Of a stretch of DNA of 64,000 bases, positions 38,143-50,440 are shown piece after piece. Numbering within the stretch: the first letter of the stretch is position 1; each line of letters opens with the position of its first letter. The translations under genes and the position numbers were made by a program. The stretch spans positions 1,302,001-1,366,000 of the forward strand of contig CADCXC010000038.1 of NCBI GenBank assembly GCA_902806595.1, in the 5' to 3' direction. Source of the DNA: Pyrenopolyporus hunteri. Taxonomy: Eukaryota; Ascomycota; Sordariomycetes; Xylariales; Hypoxylaceae. The notes below the pieces were generated by a model. That model searched no databases. It was not told the DNA's origin and worked only from the letters and a program-made list of their open reading frames with translations.

Positions 38143-40835
38143 ATTAGTAGAGTTACGACGGTGACGAAGGAAACGCTAGCCACTATATTTTAATTCTGAA
38201 AAGCCTACCGATTGCCTGTGAAAAGCGTTTTCGGGGGGAAGGGGGGGTTAATTCTAGACATGGCGAGGGCCTGTTATGTTCCGAGTTGATTACTGTTCTT
38301 GGATGGGATATATATGATAAACATCTGCTAAAGCCGCAAGGTCCAACGTAGGTAGCTGGCCATTACCTCGGTCGGAGGCTAGATATCGTTTTGATGAGAG
38401 TCACGCGTTCTGAACCCATTTTATCTATCTCATTGACAGTATTTACTAGGTAATGGCCTATGAGACCCCAGCCGAATGCAAATGCCATATTATCCCGCCC
38501 TTTTCTCTTTCTCCTTTTTCTTTTCCTGAACCCACTAAGAGTAGTACCGTAATAGGAAACTACCTAACCTATGGGCTTGGGCTTGCGTATGGGTAAGGTC
38601 TCGGTAAGTTGCATAGCAGAAGGCTGCAGGTAGGGGACTTAGTATGTTTTGATAAAGCATAGCAAACACGATTGAGCTTGAGCAGTGAGTTCGAGTACGA
38701 TGATGCCGGACAGGGGCGCATCTCATTCGTACGGGCGAGCGAATATGCAAGGCCTGCCTTTTATAGCAATGAGTAGCCGAGAAATTGGTAGCAAGGCGAC
38801 AGGCGTGCATACAGAAGTTCGAAAAGTGCCGGAGGATTGAGATGCTTTGGCGGGCAACGGTACAATAGGGGTGGTGGGATATCCCCGTCGAGGTGGAAGT
38901 GAGGTGCAGGATCGGTAGCTTTAAAGGTGGCCTTTTTTAAATGAGCAAACGTTTTGGTCGGGGACTTGGCGAAACGCTTGGATGTTGCGATGCGGGAAGG
39001 GCTATGATAAGTTGAGGGTCGTTTATGCAATGCAAGACAGTTGGCATGGCATATCGCCACATCTCGCGGCCCCCTAATCAGACCTAGCGCGGGTTGGACG
39101 AGGAGAAAACGCGGCAGCGGGATATCCGAAGGAACTCTTCCCGTTCACGCTTAGGAACTCGTAGGAACTTACCTGGCAGATAGGTGGATAAGTGGAAGCT
39201 TGGTAATACCGTAGTAGGTATGGGAGATGAGGGGATCGACGGAATAACAGAGAAAATAGAGAAAATAAACAGAGAGAAGATGATCTACCCTTGCTATGGT
39301 GTCTATGCTATTGATATAGGCTTTTCTATAGGTAGGACTGTAAGTGACGGATCGATGGATCGGGATGTTCGACACCTCTGCTGCTATAATTCCGATACTA
39401 TGCAGATATGTCGATGGGATCCTAAGAAATAGGTACGACGTTATATATCGACCTAGGTACCTAAGGTAGGTAGGTAAGTAGGTATGTAAACTGCAACGAG
39501 GAGAAGACAAAAGTTACATGTATTTATCATCGAGTTCGCAACTCTTACACGTGATTCGAAGTTGATGTCGGCAGGAAGCTACATGGATGGGTATGTGTTT
39601 CCTCAGTTTTCCTCCGGAACTTGATATACCTATACCTACAATACTTACAATACGTACTTACTGCTGGGTGAAGTACCTAGCAGCCAAAAACCAATTCACC
39701 GGTACCACTTAGTACCAGGCAGGTAAGCCAGGGTATAGGAAGAGAAGAAAGGTGGGCAGGTGGGGTCCGCCTCCTACGTCGTAGCGCTGACATCGCTAAA
39801 TAATTGGCGTGGGGACTGCCTAAGAAAAAAAAAAGCTCCATATTAGTATCTGTTGGGTTAGGAGGTATCCAATCTTTCTGGAAAATCTCCATGAGCAAAT
39901 ACCTACATACATATCTGTACATACATGCAATACGTACATACACATCGATATCACGCGGTCCCCTCTGCTGGTTGCTGCTGCCCGCTGGTGCTGGTGTTAG
40001 TTGCTAGTGCTAGTTGCTGGTACTGGTACTGGTACTGGTACTGGTACTGGTACTAGTCGTGCTGCTGCTGCCGCTGCTCCAGTTGTTGACAAAAATAACT
40101 TTCCGATTCCCTTTCGCTCTCGCTGCCAATTGTTATTATTCTTTTATTATTTTTTACCCTTATTTTTATTATTATTACCTACATGACAACAACGCCTCGA
40201 TGCCCCAAGAGGCATTGAACATCATGTATATTACTCCACCAATGGCACACGTGTGACCTGTACTCAACACTACATAATATCTATCTTACATACCTACCTT
40301 GCTCTCTTCTCGACCTTATACCCTCTCCTTGGCCCGTCGATGGGAGCCGCTGTCTGACTCCCGGAACCTGCTTACATCTCGAACCGGCGCCAGCTATTGG
40401 CTTCCCGGACCTTTCTAGCCCCAACCTGACACTGGTCTCGACGCTTCACACTTGGCTGATTGGCCACTTCGACAAGCACATCCTCTTGTTTCGTTGTTGA
40501 ACGTCTTGGCCTATCATCACGTCGTCTCAGCTGGCCTACACTCCGTCTAGACCTTTCTCCCCCGAGACTCCGTATACTATCAACTCACCGCCACCTAAAC
40601 CAAACCGAGCTTTACTTTTATGGACCCTTAAGCTTAACCCTCGTCGAATAGACTCCTACCTCGCCAATCGTACTCTACGGACGAGCCGGGAGCGAGCGTC
40701 ACTACGAGCTCAGTATTATCTCCGATCCGGCTCTACATGTCTATTTTCGACAGTAATATCCCTTCCGAGCTTCCACGCACGAGCCCCTCCGTCTATCCAT
40801 AATAATTTCTGCCTCCGGGCGTTCGAGAATTCACC
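38143..40835. other. Intergenic, 2.7 kb
   Basis: BRO1 3' flank and AVL9 promoter/leader. TAGGTA motifs lie at about 39450-39490, a hexamer microsatellite at 40017-40054, and an AT-rich pyrimidine stretch follows. The part from 40260 to 40835 is CT-rich, typical of a fungal leader. No gene is supported. Confidence 0.55.
40017..40054. repeat. (CTGGTA)n hexamer microsatellite
   Basis: About six perfect copies of CTGGTA in tandem, flanked by degenerate CTGGTG/CTGCTG units. Confidence 0.9.
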
Positions 40836-43222
40836 ATGGCCGCTCCGAACTCGGGCTCTAATGGGGAGGATCATAAGGAGTGCAGCACAGCAGGCTTCGT
40901 GCCTTTGGTGGCAGTTGTGGACTTCCACCATCATAGGGGCCCCGAAGTCGAGAGATGGTTTGGCGCAGGAGAGGGCCGGGATCCGGCAGTCGAATACGAC
41001 TGGACGTTGCTCCCGTTCATGGCTTTAAGTGATGGTGCTCATGCGTGAGTTAACCCTGTACACTATGTATTACCAACAACTTTGGAAGCTAATCGCCCTA
41101 CACAGGTCGACGGAGGACTTCTCGTACTTCACCCTTCTACGGCCGGCTACGGACGATTCCCCTGCGACCTCGCTCTTCGGTATATCCTGCACCAGGCAAT
41201 TGGACGCCTCGCAATTGTTGGTTCGACCTTCCGATGTGACGCGTTCAACGGTACAGAAGGCGGTCGTGGTAATAGCAGACAGCCCACAGTTTTTTGGTAT
41301 GCTTAGGGAGCGATTGTCTGTTGTTACTAGCGCATGGTTTGCTCAGCGCGAGTTCAGCGACACGGAAATATTGCGCAGATTCCAGGAGAGCCTGGCAGAG
41401 GAGAAAGCACGCGGTCAGATGAACGAGGACGTAGATAGAGACCAATACCTGGGTATGAGCCTCCGAGAACTCGTGAGAGAATTCCGTTGGCAAACTCTGG
41501 TGTTGTTGAAATGCTGTCTCTTGCAGCCGAAGGTGAGTAACCTGGTGCCACTTTGCATTAGCCCAAACTCATGCTCACAACGGATTAGATGCTTTTCTTC
41601 GGCTCGCGGTGTGAGCGCCTCTGCATGATGCAATTCTCTCTCATCTCTTTAATACCTGGACTGCTTAGAAATCTCCAGGACTGTGCTGGGCCGGAGCTGA
41701 ACAATTACGAGAAGAACCTGAGTCGACCGACGAGTTTAAGGACTAGTGACCGGAACTCGTTGCTCGCATACATGGGACTGCCTCTTCAAATATTTGGCAA
41801 GGTAAGTTCACCCGTTCTGTAAACTAAAACGTTTGTTAACCGGATATATAGGGGAGTTTATTCGGACCGTACACACCGTTGCAACAATTAGACGTCCTGG
41901 CGGACTTCGGCACAAAGTCATACATTGTCGGCAGCACAAATTCGTTACTATTACAGCAGAGGGACCGATATAGCGATATACTAATCAATCTCGACGAAAA
42001 CACGATTAATATTACCTCCACCTCACTCCGAACCGCATTGGCGCTCTCCCACTCGGACAGACGGTGGATTGATTTCATCACGCAAGAAGTAAACGATACC
42101 TGGGACGAATCCAATCCAGGACGGCCAAAGACGATGGGATACCGTGGTAGCGAAGAGTTCATCCGGCTTCAATTTGAAGAGTACCTCCTTTCCCTTATTT
42201 CCTCTGTCAAATATCGCAATTACCTCGTCCAGAACGCCCACAATCCCAAGGCTACTCTCCCATATATCGATGGGGATCCGTCGTTGGATTTTAGTAATGA
42301 ATGGGTCGAATATTGGATGAGGACCGAGAACTACCGCATATGGGACTCGCATACGGACTCTCACTTATTCGACATTGTTGAACCGAAACACCCTTGTGCC
42401 GGCGGGCTCACTATCGACGACGTCCAGCGCAGGATCCAGCAACAAGTGCAAGATCTGCATCTTGACGAAAGATTCGCGGTTGGTCGAGAGGTGCTCGGAA
42501 GGAATTTAGCAGCAGGGCGCGACAAAGCAAGCACAATCTTCAATAAATTATACGCTGATATGGAAGCACTCCGCGAAGCCCAGAGGAAGCGCGCCGAAGA
42601 ATCTCGGGCGGCAGAAGGTGCAGCTGACAAAAACGGATCGGCGACATCAAGCGTAGATCCAAATAAGGCGCAACAGAATACGAGTTCCGTCAGCGCGAGA
42701 GCAGGTGCATACATCGGTAGCTGGACCTCATGGGCCGAACAGAAGCGGAAGCAAGGTTGGGGTCGATCAAGCGCTAGTTCCAGCGGAGGGGGCGGCGGCG
42801 GCGGCGGATGGGGATTTGGGGGTCGCAAATCGAGATCCGGAAATACGGATTCAAGTAGCGACAAGAATGGTAACTATACGCCATTAAGCAGCCCGGCTCT
42901 CTCTACGCGGGCCTTCACCTTCACTAGCAACGAGAAGATCCAGATGTCGGACGTCCAACACCGATCAAGCGAGGGTCACGAGAGGCGGCCGCTCACGCAA
43001 GATAGCTTCGACGAAAGCCTACTGGATACAGTGGGCTCGGGAGACGAGAGTGGGACCTCCAGCCCGATTAGCCTTCGGAAAGTTGCGTCCCCAGAACGCA
43101 ACGGTAAAGGCGTAGAGCCGAAATCAGACAGCGATGAGCACAGCAATAATGCCAAAACAGCCACCGAGAAAAAGGATGATACTTTACCGGAAGAATCGAA
43201 AGTAGCAGAAACTACTACTTAG
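40836..43222 (+). CDS. avl9: Late secretory pathway protein Avl9 (4 exons)
   Basis: DENN-family protein needed for exocytic transport from the Golgi in yeast. Exons 40836-41044, 41106-41532, 41589-41801 and 41852-43222 join in frame to 739 aa. Seen: the N-terminal VAVVDFHHHRGPEVERWFG, the intron-spanning WTLLPFMALSDGAHA/STEDFSYFTL, LFGISCTRQL, a helical central part, KMLFFGSRCERLCMMQFSLI, LPLQIFGKGSLFGPY, and the C-terminal GAYIGSWTSWAEQKRKQGWG segment followed by a Gly tract and a Ser/Glu-rich disordered tail (about 600-739). All four exon junctions preserve the frame and conserved motifs. The start is supported by the short leader just before the first conserved block. It lies tandem to BRO1, also a membrane-traffic gene, and convergent with cullin-1. 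Confidence 0.93.
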
Positions 43223-44629
43223 CGATTGTCGACGGTAAATTCACAAACAATTATATAACGTAGAAATGAATTCAAAAGAGTCATTGCATAGGAGGCAATT
43301 AATGGGATCATGATACCGCATTATACCAAGTCAACGAATAAGAGTCACAGCACAAATACTACGAGAAGAGCCCGGGGGTGAGGGGAGCAGTGAGAAGTGA
43401 AACCTTTACGACGAAATCATCCAGCCTCGGCAGCAGCGAGGATACGAGACATGGCCTTGTTACGTTTTTCGTTATCTACTTCCACGATAGAAGCTCCCGC
43501 CACCGAATTGTTAGGATAGCATCAAGTCCCACGGGCGAAATTTAGGTAGGTACGTAAGCTACCTGGATGGGTAGGTTATGTACCTACCTAGTTACCTTGC
43601 GTACCTGGTAGCCGGGTATCCAGAAGCTCGAAGGCTTGTGTACGCTTACGAAATAGAATTCATGTGAAAAGTAGCTCATAAGTTTCGTCCCAATGACATT
43701 CACCCGTATACATGTGTTTAAATATTCCCTTTCCTTTAATGATGGATGATGGATGTATTAGAATACTGCTGAGTTACTCCATCCTTAGTAGACATGGAAG
43801 TGCTGTAAGGGGGTATTCATCATTTGATCTTATCCTGGTTGAGTAACTCATCAGCATAACCTATGGACTGAGATTATGTATGTTCAATTATTCTACTTGA
43901 CGTAGGCTGTAATCTCTAATAACATTACGAAGGATAGCATATGGGTCTTCACATGCATCCACATTCACCAAAAGGGTGTGTCGCTTGTTTTTTTTTTCCC
44001 TTACTTTTCTTTTTAATGTGTGGAATATTTATTCGTATCTATGGATTTGTGGTTCCGCCTAGGTTACCCAGGCGGTATAGTCGAGCCCCTGCCCGGCCGA
44101 GCTGATATATCCGCCTGCGCCTGAGGTGGCCGGGGATCAGCCCAGCTCTGAGTAAAGGGGGAGGGCAGGGGCAAGAGCCGCTGCGTAGCAAAGGGCAACA
44201 CGTTCATTAGAGGCGGGAGGAGGCAGGCGTTCCATAGTAAGAGGAAGACAGCCTCCTGCCCGCCAACATCGGGGCAGTCAATCTCGTGTCTCCTCTTAAT
44301 GCATGTGGTAAGAGTCCCGTTTGTCCTCGCACACTGTAGGATTCTAGGACCAGAGGCTCAAATCATACCAAAAAGGGGGGGCCTCGTCAAATGCGTAAGT
44401 CTAGTTAATCGTCCGAACTGCCTGCGTTAAAGATACCTGCCAACCAGGAAGCCGTTTCCGCGTCCACGTGGAGAACCAACCTCCGGGCTCCAATAATACA
44501 CACCGTCGCAATGTGTCGTGGGGGAACGTAACCACCGGCAGATGCTATGAGAAGAATACTAGGGGGGTTGGGGGGATATGCGTGAGTATAATGTAATTCT
44601 ACTAAGAGATCAAGGAGCCGTCTCCCGCT
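43223..44629. other. Convergent intergenic region, 1.4 kb
   Basis: Lies between the 3' ends of AVL9 and cullin-1. TAGGTA motifs occur at 43543-43600 and a T10 run at about 43988-43997. A GC-rich segment with three inverted repeats at 44055-44264 stands out and is listed separately. Confidence 0.6.
44055..44264. other. GC-rich segment with three consecutive inverted repeats
   Basis: Hairpin 1 (44055-44075) pairs CCGCCT with AGGCGG, with inner GG/CC. Hairpin 2 (44085-44172) pairs GCCCCTGCCC with GGGCAGGGGC perfectly and holds a nested GCTGAT/ATCAGC. Hairpin 3 (44212-44264) pairs GGCGGGAGGAGGC with GCCTCCTGCCCGCC, with one bulged base. The GC content is well above the flanks. It could be a structured RNA or 3' UTR element; it does not match any non-coding RNA I know. 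Confidence 0.4.
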
Positions 44630-47205
44630 TTACGCGAGGTAACCAAGCTCGTCATCTTCTAGACGCTCGAGATATTCCTTGTCGAGAAGAATCTCGATAC
44701 ACTTCTTGATGTCGCCAATTTTGGGGACAAAGCGCGACTTGATCTGGGTGATACACTCGCCGACTAGTTGGCTGTGCTTCATCTTCTTCCGTGCCTTCAT
44801 GATTCGGACAATGGCGGACTAAAACGTGGTTAGCACCAGCTCGATTGCAGGCAAACAGCAAGCCAAACAACGGATTTGAGTAGAGTATATAGGTTTGGAA
44901 GGAAATATGTTTGAGATCACTTACTTGTAAAACGAGCTGGCGGTCTTCCTCGATAGTCTTGTTAGTATCTGCCTCCTCCTGCTTCTGCTCCGACTTGGTA
45001 CCGACATTAAGGTTGACACGGATTTTCTTGCTCTTGAAGTCGTAGTTGAGGTGGAACGTCTTTCCGGGTCCGGGCTTATCACCGTCGGGCTTCATGAGAA
45101 GAACTCTGGCTTTAAGAAGGATGCCTAAGGCAGGGTCTAAGACTTCGCTACTCAATTGTGTGACCGATGCAATGTCCTCGTACGAGTGGACATCCTTGGA
45201 GTTGAAGAGCAGCAGGATAGCCATCTGGTAGACGCTGACTTGGAGCGTGTAGGGCGTCTTGGACGACTTGCAGTACCCAGTCTTTAGCTCTCCTTTGCAG
45301 AGCTGCCACAGCCAGCTTAATTTTCGGCCTTCGTGCTTGTTCTTGTAGAAGAGGGTGAACCGGTCAATGTCGGTCTGGATCTCAGCCGGTGGATTGAACG
45401 TCGTGTTAGGAGGCGTTAATGGCCAGAAGCTGGTTCCTAGGATCGAATATGTAGAATCAAGCGGCTGCTTATCCGACTGAAGACCTTTGGTATGCTCTCG
45501 GAATCCGGTGTTGAGGTCCTTGGAAATCTGCATGTCTTGGAACATGCGCTGCAGTTTGTTGGTGTATTCGAAACCACACGCTTCCTTGAGCTTGCTTATC
45601 ATACTTGTCTCAGCGTCGTCTGACGATGAATTACTGTGTACCAGACGTCTTGCTAGCATCCTCGAGTAGAACTTCTGGAATACATCCTTATCCTCGATAT
45701 ACTTAAAGACGGTCATAATCTGAGTTAAAGTAGCATCGAGTTCGGCCTCTTCCACGCCCGCTCCGCTCTTCCGTAATAGCACGTCGGTATACTTGGCGAG
45801 GAGTTCGGGAGACTTGCTGCTCCCTGCTTTGCAAATCTCGTTGCGGTTGACAAACTCTCTGCAAGCATTATCCAAGGATCGTGTAAATTCGGGTTCATCA
45901 GCAAACGCGCGCTTCACTAAACCTTGGTACCGCGTATGCGTCTCGAGCAAAGCCTCCACGTAGACCTTGGGCTCAAGCTTCTCCGCGTCAGAAGCGACCT
46001 TGGCCACCGCGTTGAGTCCCGCATTACGGACGTGTGCCTCGAATTTCTGACGTAGTGGCTCCAGCCCTTCCGGAATCCTAGAGAGAAGGTTATACATCCG
46101 AGCCATGTCGTCTTCTCGGTCATTATCGAGGAGAACTTGGAACTCGTCCCTCAGCATGGCGGCGTGATCAGCGATCAAAGCCTTATTGCACGTCTTCTTC
46201 AGCGGCATTGCTATGTCGCTATGCAAGTACATGCGTACACGCTCCTCCTCTTCGGCTAGTCGAGCCTCGGCCTTCTTCATATATTCAACAACGCTATTCT
46301 CGGCAACGAACTGTTTCGATTCCGCCTTGTAAAACTCCTCGGTGGCCGCTAGGAACGGCTTCTCGAAGTGGAACCTGTATGTGTCGAGAGTTGACTTGGT
46401 AGCATCGTGTTCGTCAAGGCCTAGGGAGACGAATGAATCCACAACCTGCTTAATCTGCCTATGCTCGATGGTTTCTCCATTCCTCTGCTTCTCCACCAGC
46501 ATGAGAACGGCATCCATAACCTTCTTGTGCACAAGGGTAAAGAACTCGGTGCGCCACTGGTATAGGTGGAGAGTATAAACGTCGTACGTATTCTTCTTGC
46601 CTTCATCCATTTCGCGCTTGACCCAGTGACGATTGAGATATCGAAAGAGGTGGTGGATGTACTTGGCGGCGACTGTGTACCGGTTCCATTCTCTGATATA
46701 GAATGCCAACAAGGCTTCGTCGGTGTGCGCCTTGGATTGCTCATACAACCCGTGAAGATGATTATTCAGATACTCTTTCAACTTCTTGTAGAGGTCTTCG
46801 CCGAGTAGATGGGCTTTGTAGGATGTGTTAGTGAGGCTACGTTGGCTGATGAAGCTGGTGGTAATACCTCCTCTGTGAGCCTGCCCGACAGAATTAGAAC
46901 TCCCTAGCCCGACGGCTTTCTGCGATGTACAGAAGTTGTGGACAGCACTATATCGCGTTAGTTCGTGGTTGGTCGACGAGGCGGCCGGAGACGTACGTGT
47001 AGATACCCATATACTGCATGCGGAATCCGAGGTTAGCTAGAGAGCTGCACGCGGGTAGAACCAAGAAACTCACCGTAGACATGTCCATTCCCTCTTGCAG
47101 GTTGATCATGATCTTGGAGATACCAGCCTGAAGATACTCCCATGTCTGGCCAATATCCTCCCGGTTCGGCGCCGAGGGCATGGATCGGGTCGCTGTTAGA
47201 GACAT
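44630..47205 (-). CDS. cul1: Cullin-1, SCF ubiquitin ligase scaffold (4 exons)
   Basis: Scaffold of SCF E3 ligases; it binds Skp1/F-box proteins at the N-terminus and Rbx1 at the C-terminus. Exons 47205-47074, 47013-46997, 46947-44925 and 44818-44630 join in frame to 786 aa. The second exon is only 17 nt and encodes YMGIYT. Seen: cullin repeats over the first about 400 residues (VHNFCTSQK, LLGEDLYKKLKEYL, YTVAAKYIHHLFRYLNRHW); the cullin homology domain (VFKYIEDKDVFQKFYSRMLARRLV, MISKLKEACGFEYTNKLQRM, LWQLCKGELKT, YQMAILLLFN); and a C-terminal winged helix. That helix carries the neddylation motif IVRIMKARKKMKH with its acceptor Lys, then FVPKIGDIKKCIEILLDKEYLER and ending in ELGYLA. Skp1-contact residues in the N-terminus and overall length favour CUL1 over CUL3 or CUL4. 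Expected to be regulated by neddylation. Confidence 0.95.
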
Positions 47206-48763
47206 GGTGACGAGATTCCGGAAGAGCCGTCCTCCGAGGAGGATATCAAATAAGGGCTATGGACAGACGGACTGGTACGGCTTGGGTATAGAAATGGGGG
47301 TCGAGTCGCTAAGCGGGTAACTTCTTTTTTATTTAAGATGCAAGTTAGAAACGGTCAGAGGAGATCAGAAGGATTAGGGTTGTTGGCTCAGAGGGAGGAC
47401 GACGGTGGCAATTTCGTCGAGAATATGCAGATGCGGATACCGTTGCTAGGGAGATATGTGGACTAAAATATAAAGGGAAGGAAAAGGGACGAACGAGAGC
47501 GCATACGAAAATCCGTGAGTTGGTGAATCTTCTAGGCTCGTGACCTCGGACCAAGAAGATTCGCTATTCAATGGAGAGTCAGCACCGCGCGGTGACTTGG
47601 GAGACGAGAGGGAGGGGCGGCAAAGAAACGGGCACGGAGTCGGGAAAGACTTGACTCGGTACGGCAGACGGGACGGAGAAGAAAGGGACTGTGACGCAGA
47701 TGGATGTCGGGGGAAGTTGAGAAAATCGAAAGTCACTTACGGTGCAAAGGGACGGGAGTTGACAGATGAAGCTTGGAGTTGGCTTCAGGTCGCCGCATCA
47801 CTAATTGTGCTGTAATAAGGCAGACACCGCAAATGACCCGGTCCAAGGGCCGGTCGAAGGATACATGTACATGTATTGTACGGATGTACGCACATAGGTA
47901 CCGTAACGCCTAGGTACCCTACATAGATACCTAGGTACGTACCTATACATAGAGGTAGACTCGTACAGGTCCTAGGGGGAAAAAAAGGCTTAGCGTATCC
48001 TGGTTGGCTGCCAGTCCCGCCCCCACATCGTCGTGTTTGTTGCGATACGGATGTACCCTACCTGCTCTATCTGCTGCGTTGGGTACCTACCTACCTAATA
48101 CCTATGTACCTACATAGCTGCCTAGGTAGGTAGGCACAGGTAATAAGGTGCTGTGCTGCCTTGCCATTGCCATCGTGCCGTGCCTACCGGGGCTTACCTA
48201 ACTCCGGGAGAATAGGTACCTACATATGTGTAGGTACCTAGGTATACGAGCACTAAACCTACGGCAACGACCCCTCCATGGCCTTCCCTACCATCAGGTA
48301 CCGAACCTTGATACCCCTGTATCTACCTACATAGGTACCCAGGCAGGTATGCACTTTTGAACTCTGACGCTACCTCCTACCTATGTAAGTACCTACCTTA
48401 GGTAAGTACGCTCTAAGCCGTTCTATTTATTACATTACATCGTATACCGGCTTCCCGCATCCAGGTAGATACAGCTGCATACCTTGGATACCTAGGTACC
48501 TCTCGTTGACGTGCCCCTTTCACCTGTCCAGTCGGGACCTCCCGTCGTCGCGGGAGGACCACGCGTAGACCGTTGGTAAAGATCTATGTAGCCTAGTAGG
48601 TAGATTAAGGGTTATCTTTCGAGGCCGCGGCAGGCCAAGGACACCCGTACCCCATCGCAACCTCTAAAAGTGTTCAGACAAACACAGCGACGGAACGACG
48701 ACACAATGAAGCATGGTCATCTTGGGGGTATATATTCATCTGTCTACAAGCTGCTCGCCCAAC
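47206..48763. other. Intergenic upstream of cullin-1, saturated with TAGGTA motifs
   Basis: The first about 300 bases are the CT-rich cullin-1 promoter and leader. From 47868 to 48500 the DNA is crowded with TACCTAGGTA, CCTACCTA and GTAGGTACCTA variants, annotated separately. No gene is supported. Confidence 0.6.
47868..48500. repeat. Dense TACCTAGGTA / CCTACCTACC motif array
   Basis: In about 630 bases there are more than twenty overlapping matches to GTACCTA, TAGGTAC, CCTAGGTA or CTACCTAC. Examples are at 47890-47945, 48088-48140, 48212-48245, 48330-48350, 48375-48410 and 48483-48502. Spacing is irregular, so it is a motif-rich region and not a tandem array. Confidence 0.7.
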
Positions 48764-49807
48764 TTATTTTTCATTTACGTTATCTATCCCACCCAGCTTC
48801 TCCGCTAGTCTGAATACATTAATAGTGAAATTCAGAATCCAGGCAATGAGCCCCACCAGCGTCAACGCCGCGAGGCCCCTAGCCAAGTGCAGCGATACTC
48901 TTTCCGCCTGTGCCCATTCGGGGTCTATCGACATACCATCCCCGCTATGATATACCAATGCTTCGAACGCCAATGCTGTGCTAGCAGATTTTAACACGAT
49001 GAAAACGAGGTCCAAGAGCGTGAGGGACACTTTCTGTGCCGGCGCCCGAAGTCCCAACGGCTTCCCCGTGTATTCGTCCCACGTCATGTATAGAATGTAA
49101 GGGATAGCCACCACGTCGATGACTATAGTGACGGTCGCTTGTGACGACTCCGGAGGGTTGTCGTCGGGCATATCCGGGTCCTTCTCCCTCTGAAAGATGT
49201 TCACGGCGACAGCCAGAGCCGCAATCGTAGTGATTAATACCACCAGGCGGAAGATGAGAGGCGCGATCGGGTGCCGCAGAACAAAATCCGAAATCCGCAT
49301 AGCCCACGTGTCTTGCCGGGACTTTCCTTTCGTCTTGGGGTCCAATGGGTGAAACGGACTCCGTACCGGTTTGTCGAGGCCCGGCATCTGCTGTTCGAGG
49401 ACTTCGTACGGCACCACCTCGTATTCCTCGTCGGGACTTTGGCCGTAGGAGGATGACCGGATAAAGTCTCTCCATCTCTCGTAGGGATCCTCGTTAGGTG
49501 CTCGATAGCCAAGTCCCATAATAACCGGCTCTGCCGTGCGCAAATGATCCCACCTTCGCCCCGGCCTGTCGGCCCTCTTCCTTAGAAATACCGGAAGTTT
49601 GGATACATGGTCATGTTTTTCATCGACCCAGTCAACGTAGCCGTCCTTCGACACCCTCCGCTTCAGTTGGCGGTTCCCTTTGTTCTGTTCCGGGCGAACA
49701 CTGGGTGGTGGGCTGTCGATGTGCTCTTCGCGTCTCGGCCCATGAATATGCTCGTCGTATAGTTCCACCCAAGCAGGCACAGTGGACCTCAGAGGATTTC
49801 GGGTCAT
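48764..49807 (-). CDS. Four-helix membrane protein, Srf1-like (phospholipase D regulator)
   Basis: Single-exon protein of 347 aa. The N-terminal half is soluble and charged (VPAWVELYDEH, YVDWVDEK, DPYERWRDFIRSSSYG, EYEVVPYEVLEQQMPGLDKP). The C-terminal half has four membrane segments: about 181-208 (PLIFRLVVLITTIAALAVAV), 225-245 (ATVTIVIDVVAIPYILYMTW), 260-285 (VSLTLLDLVFIVLKSASTAL) and 310-335 (LARGLAALTLVGLIAWILNF). Between helices 2 and 3 is DEYTGKPLGLR. This layout and motif match my recollection of the fungal family of Srf1, the yeast regulator of phospholipase D Spo14, but I could not test it. If right, it acts at a membrane in phosphatidic-acid signalling. The start MTRNPLRS directly precedes the first conserved-looking block. 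Confidence 0.7.
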   Translation of the reverse strand: MTRNPLRSTVPAWVELYDEHIHGPRREEHIDSPPPSVRPEQNKGNRQLKRRVSKDGYVDWVDEKHDHVSKLPVFLRKRADRPGRRWDHLRTAEPVIMGLGYRAPNEDPYERWRDFIRSSSYGQSPDEEYEVVPYEVLEQQMPGLDKPVRSPFHPLDPKTKGKSRQDTWAMRISDFVLRHPIAPLIFRLVVLITTIAALAVAVNIFQREKDPDMPDDNPPESSQATVTIVIDVVAIPYILYMTWDEYTGKPLGLRAPAQKVSLTLLDLVFIVLKSASTALAFEALVYHSGDGMSIDPEWAQAERVSLHLARGLAALTLVGLIAWILNFTINVFRLAEKLGGIDNVNEK

Positions 49808-50382
49808 CGCAATGATCGCGGCGACGGGGTCATAGGGATGCGAGGTTTTAAGAATAACGGTAAAACAGGCCGGCGACTTTCGATTAGGTGGATAGAATTG
49901 CTAGTCATCCTCTCTCATATTACACGTTGTCGATAGCTTGTGTCGTCAGAGCTCGGAAGATGTGGGGGTGGGCAGGCTAGGTGGTAGCGTTCAGTAGAAA
50001 GGAGCCACTGGAAGACTCTTGGTAGCGCGGTGCGTATGTACCTCGTATGTCCGTGATTCCCGTAAGCGCCGACTTCCATCAAACCTTGGACATATAGCTA
50101 ACTTCGCGCCGGGGAAGGGTATAGAGCAAGGCGCCTAATCATGCGGTTGGTAGAGATAGGTAAGATGCGATATATAAGAAGGGAGGGACATATAGTAATA
50201 GGTTGTAGACAAAGCAATACCTCGATAACGCGAGTAATGCAGGAGGAGAGAAATAGACAGGTAGGGTTCGGGTGGCTATGTGAGAACTACTTAAAACAGG
50301 CAATGTCTAAGACAATATCAACTTGTCATTACATTCCGAAGAGAAGGGGTTATTACGGCTGAAGAGGTATAAAGAAAGTATA

Positions 50383-50440
50383 GCATGGAATATAGTATGG
50401 AATATAGTACGGTATAGGATATAGGTATAGTATATAGTAC
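50383..50440. repeat. Imperfect GGAATATAGTAT/GGTATAGGATAT repeat
   Basis: About five degenerate 11-13 bp units of the type ATGGAATATAGT and ACGGTATAGGATATAGGT in tandem. Confidence 0.65.

Noticed and set aside
42361..42864. 167-codon antisense frame opposite AVL9
   Set aside because: It is the complement of the Gly/Ser-rich coding region; a Pro run and compositional bias explain the open frame.
43905..43998. GGCTGTAAT start followed by a T run, reminiscent of an SRP RNA
   Set aside because: The interval is too short and lacks the conserved domain IV loop; the resemblance is a single 9-mer.
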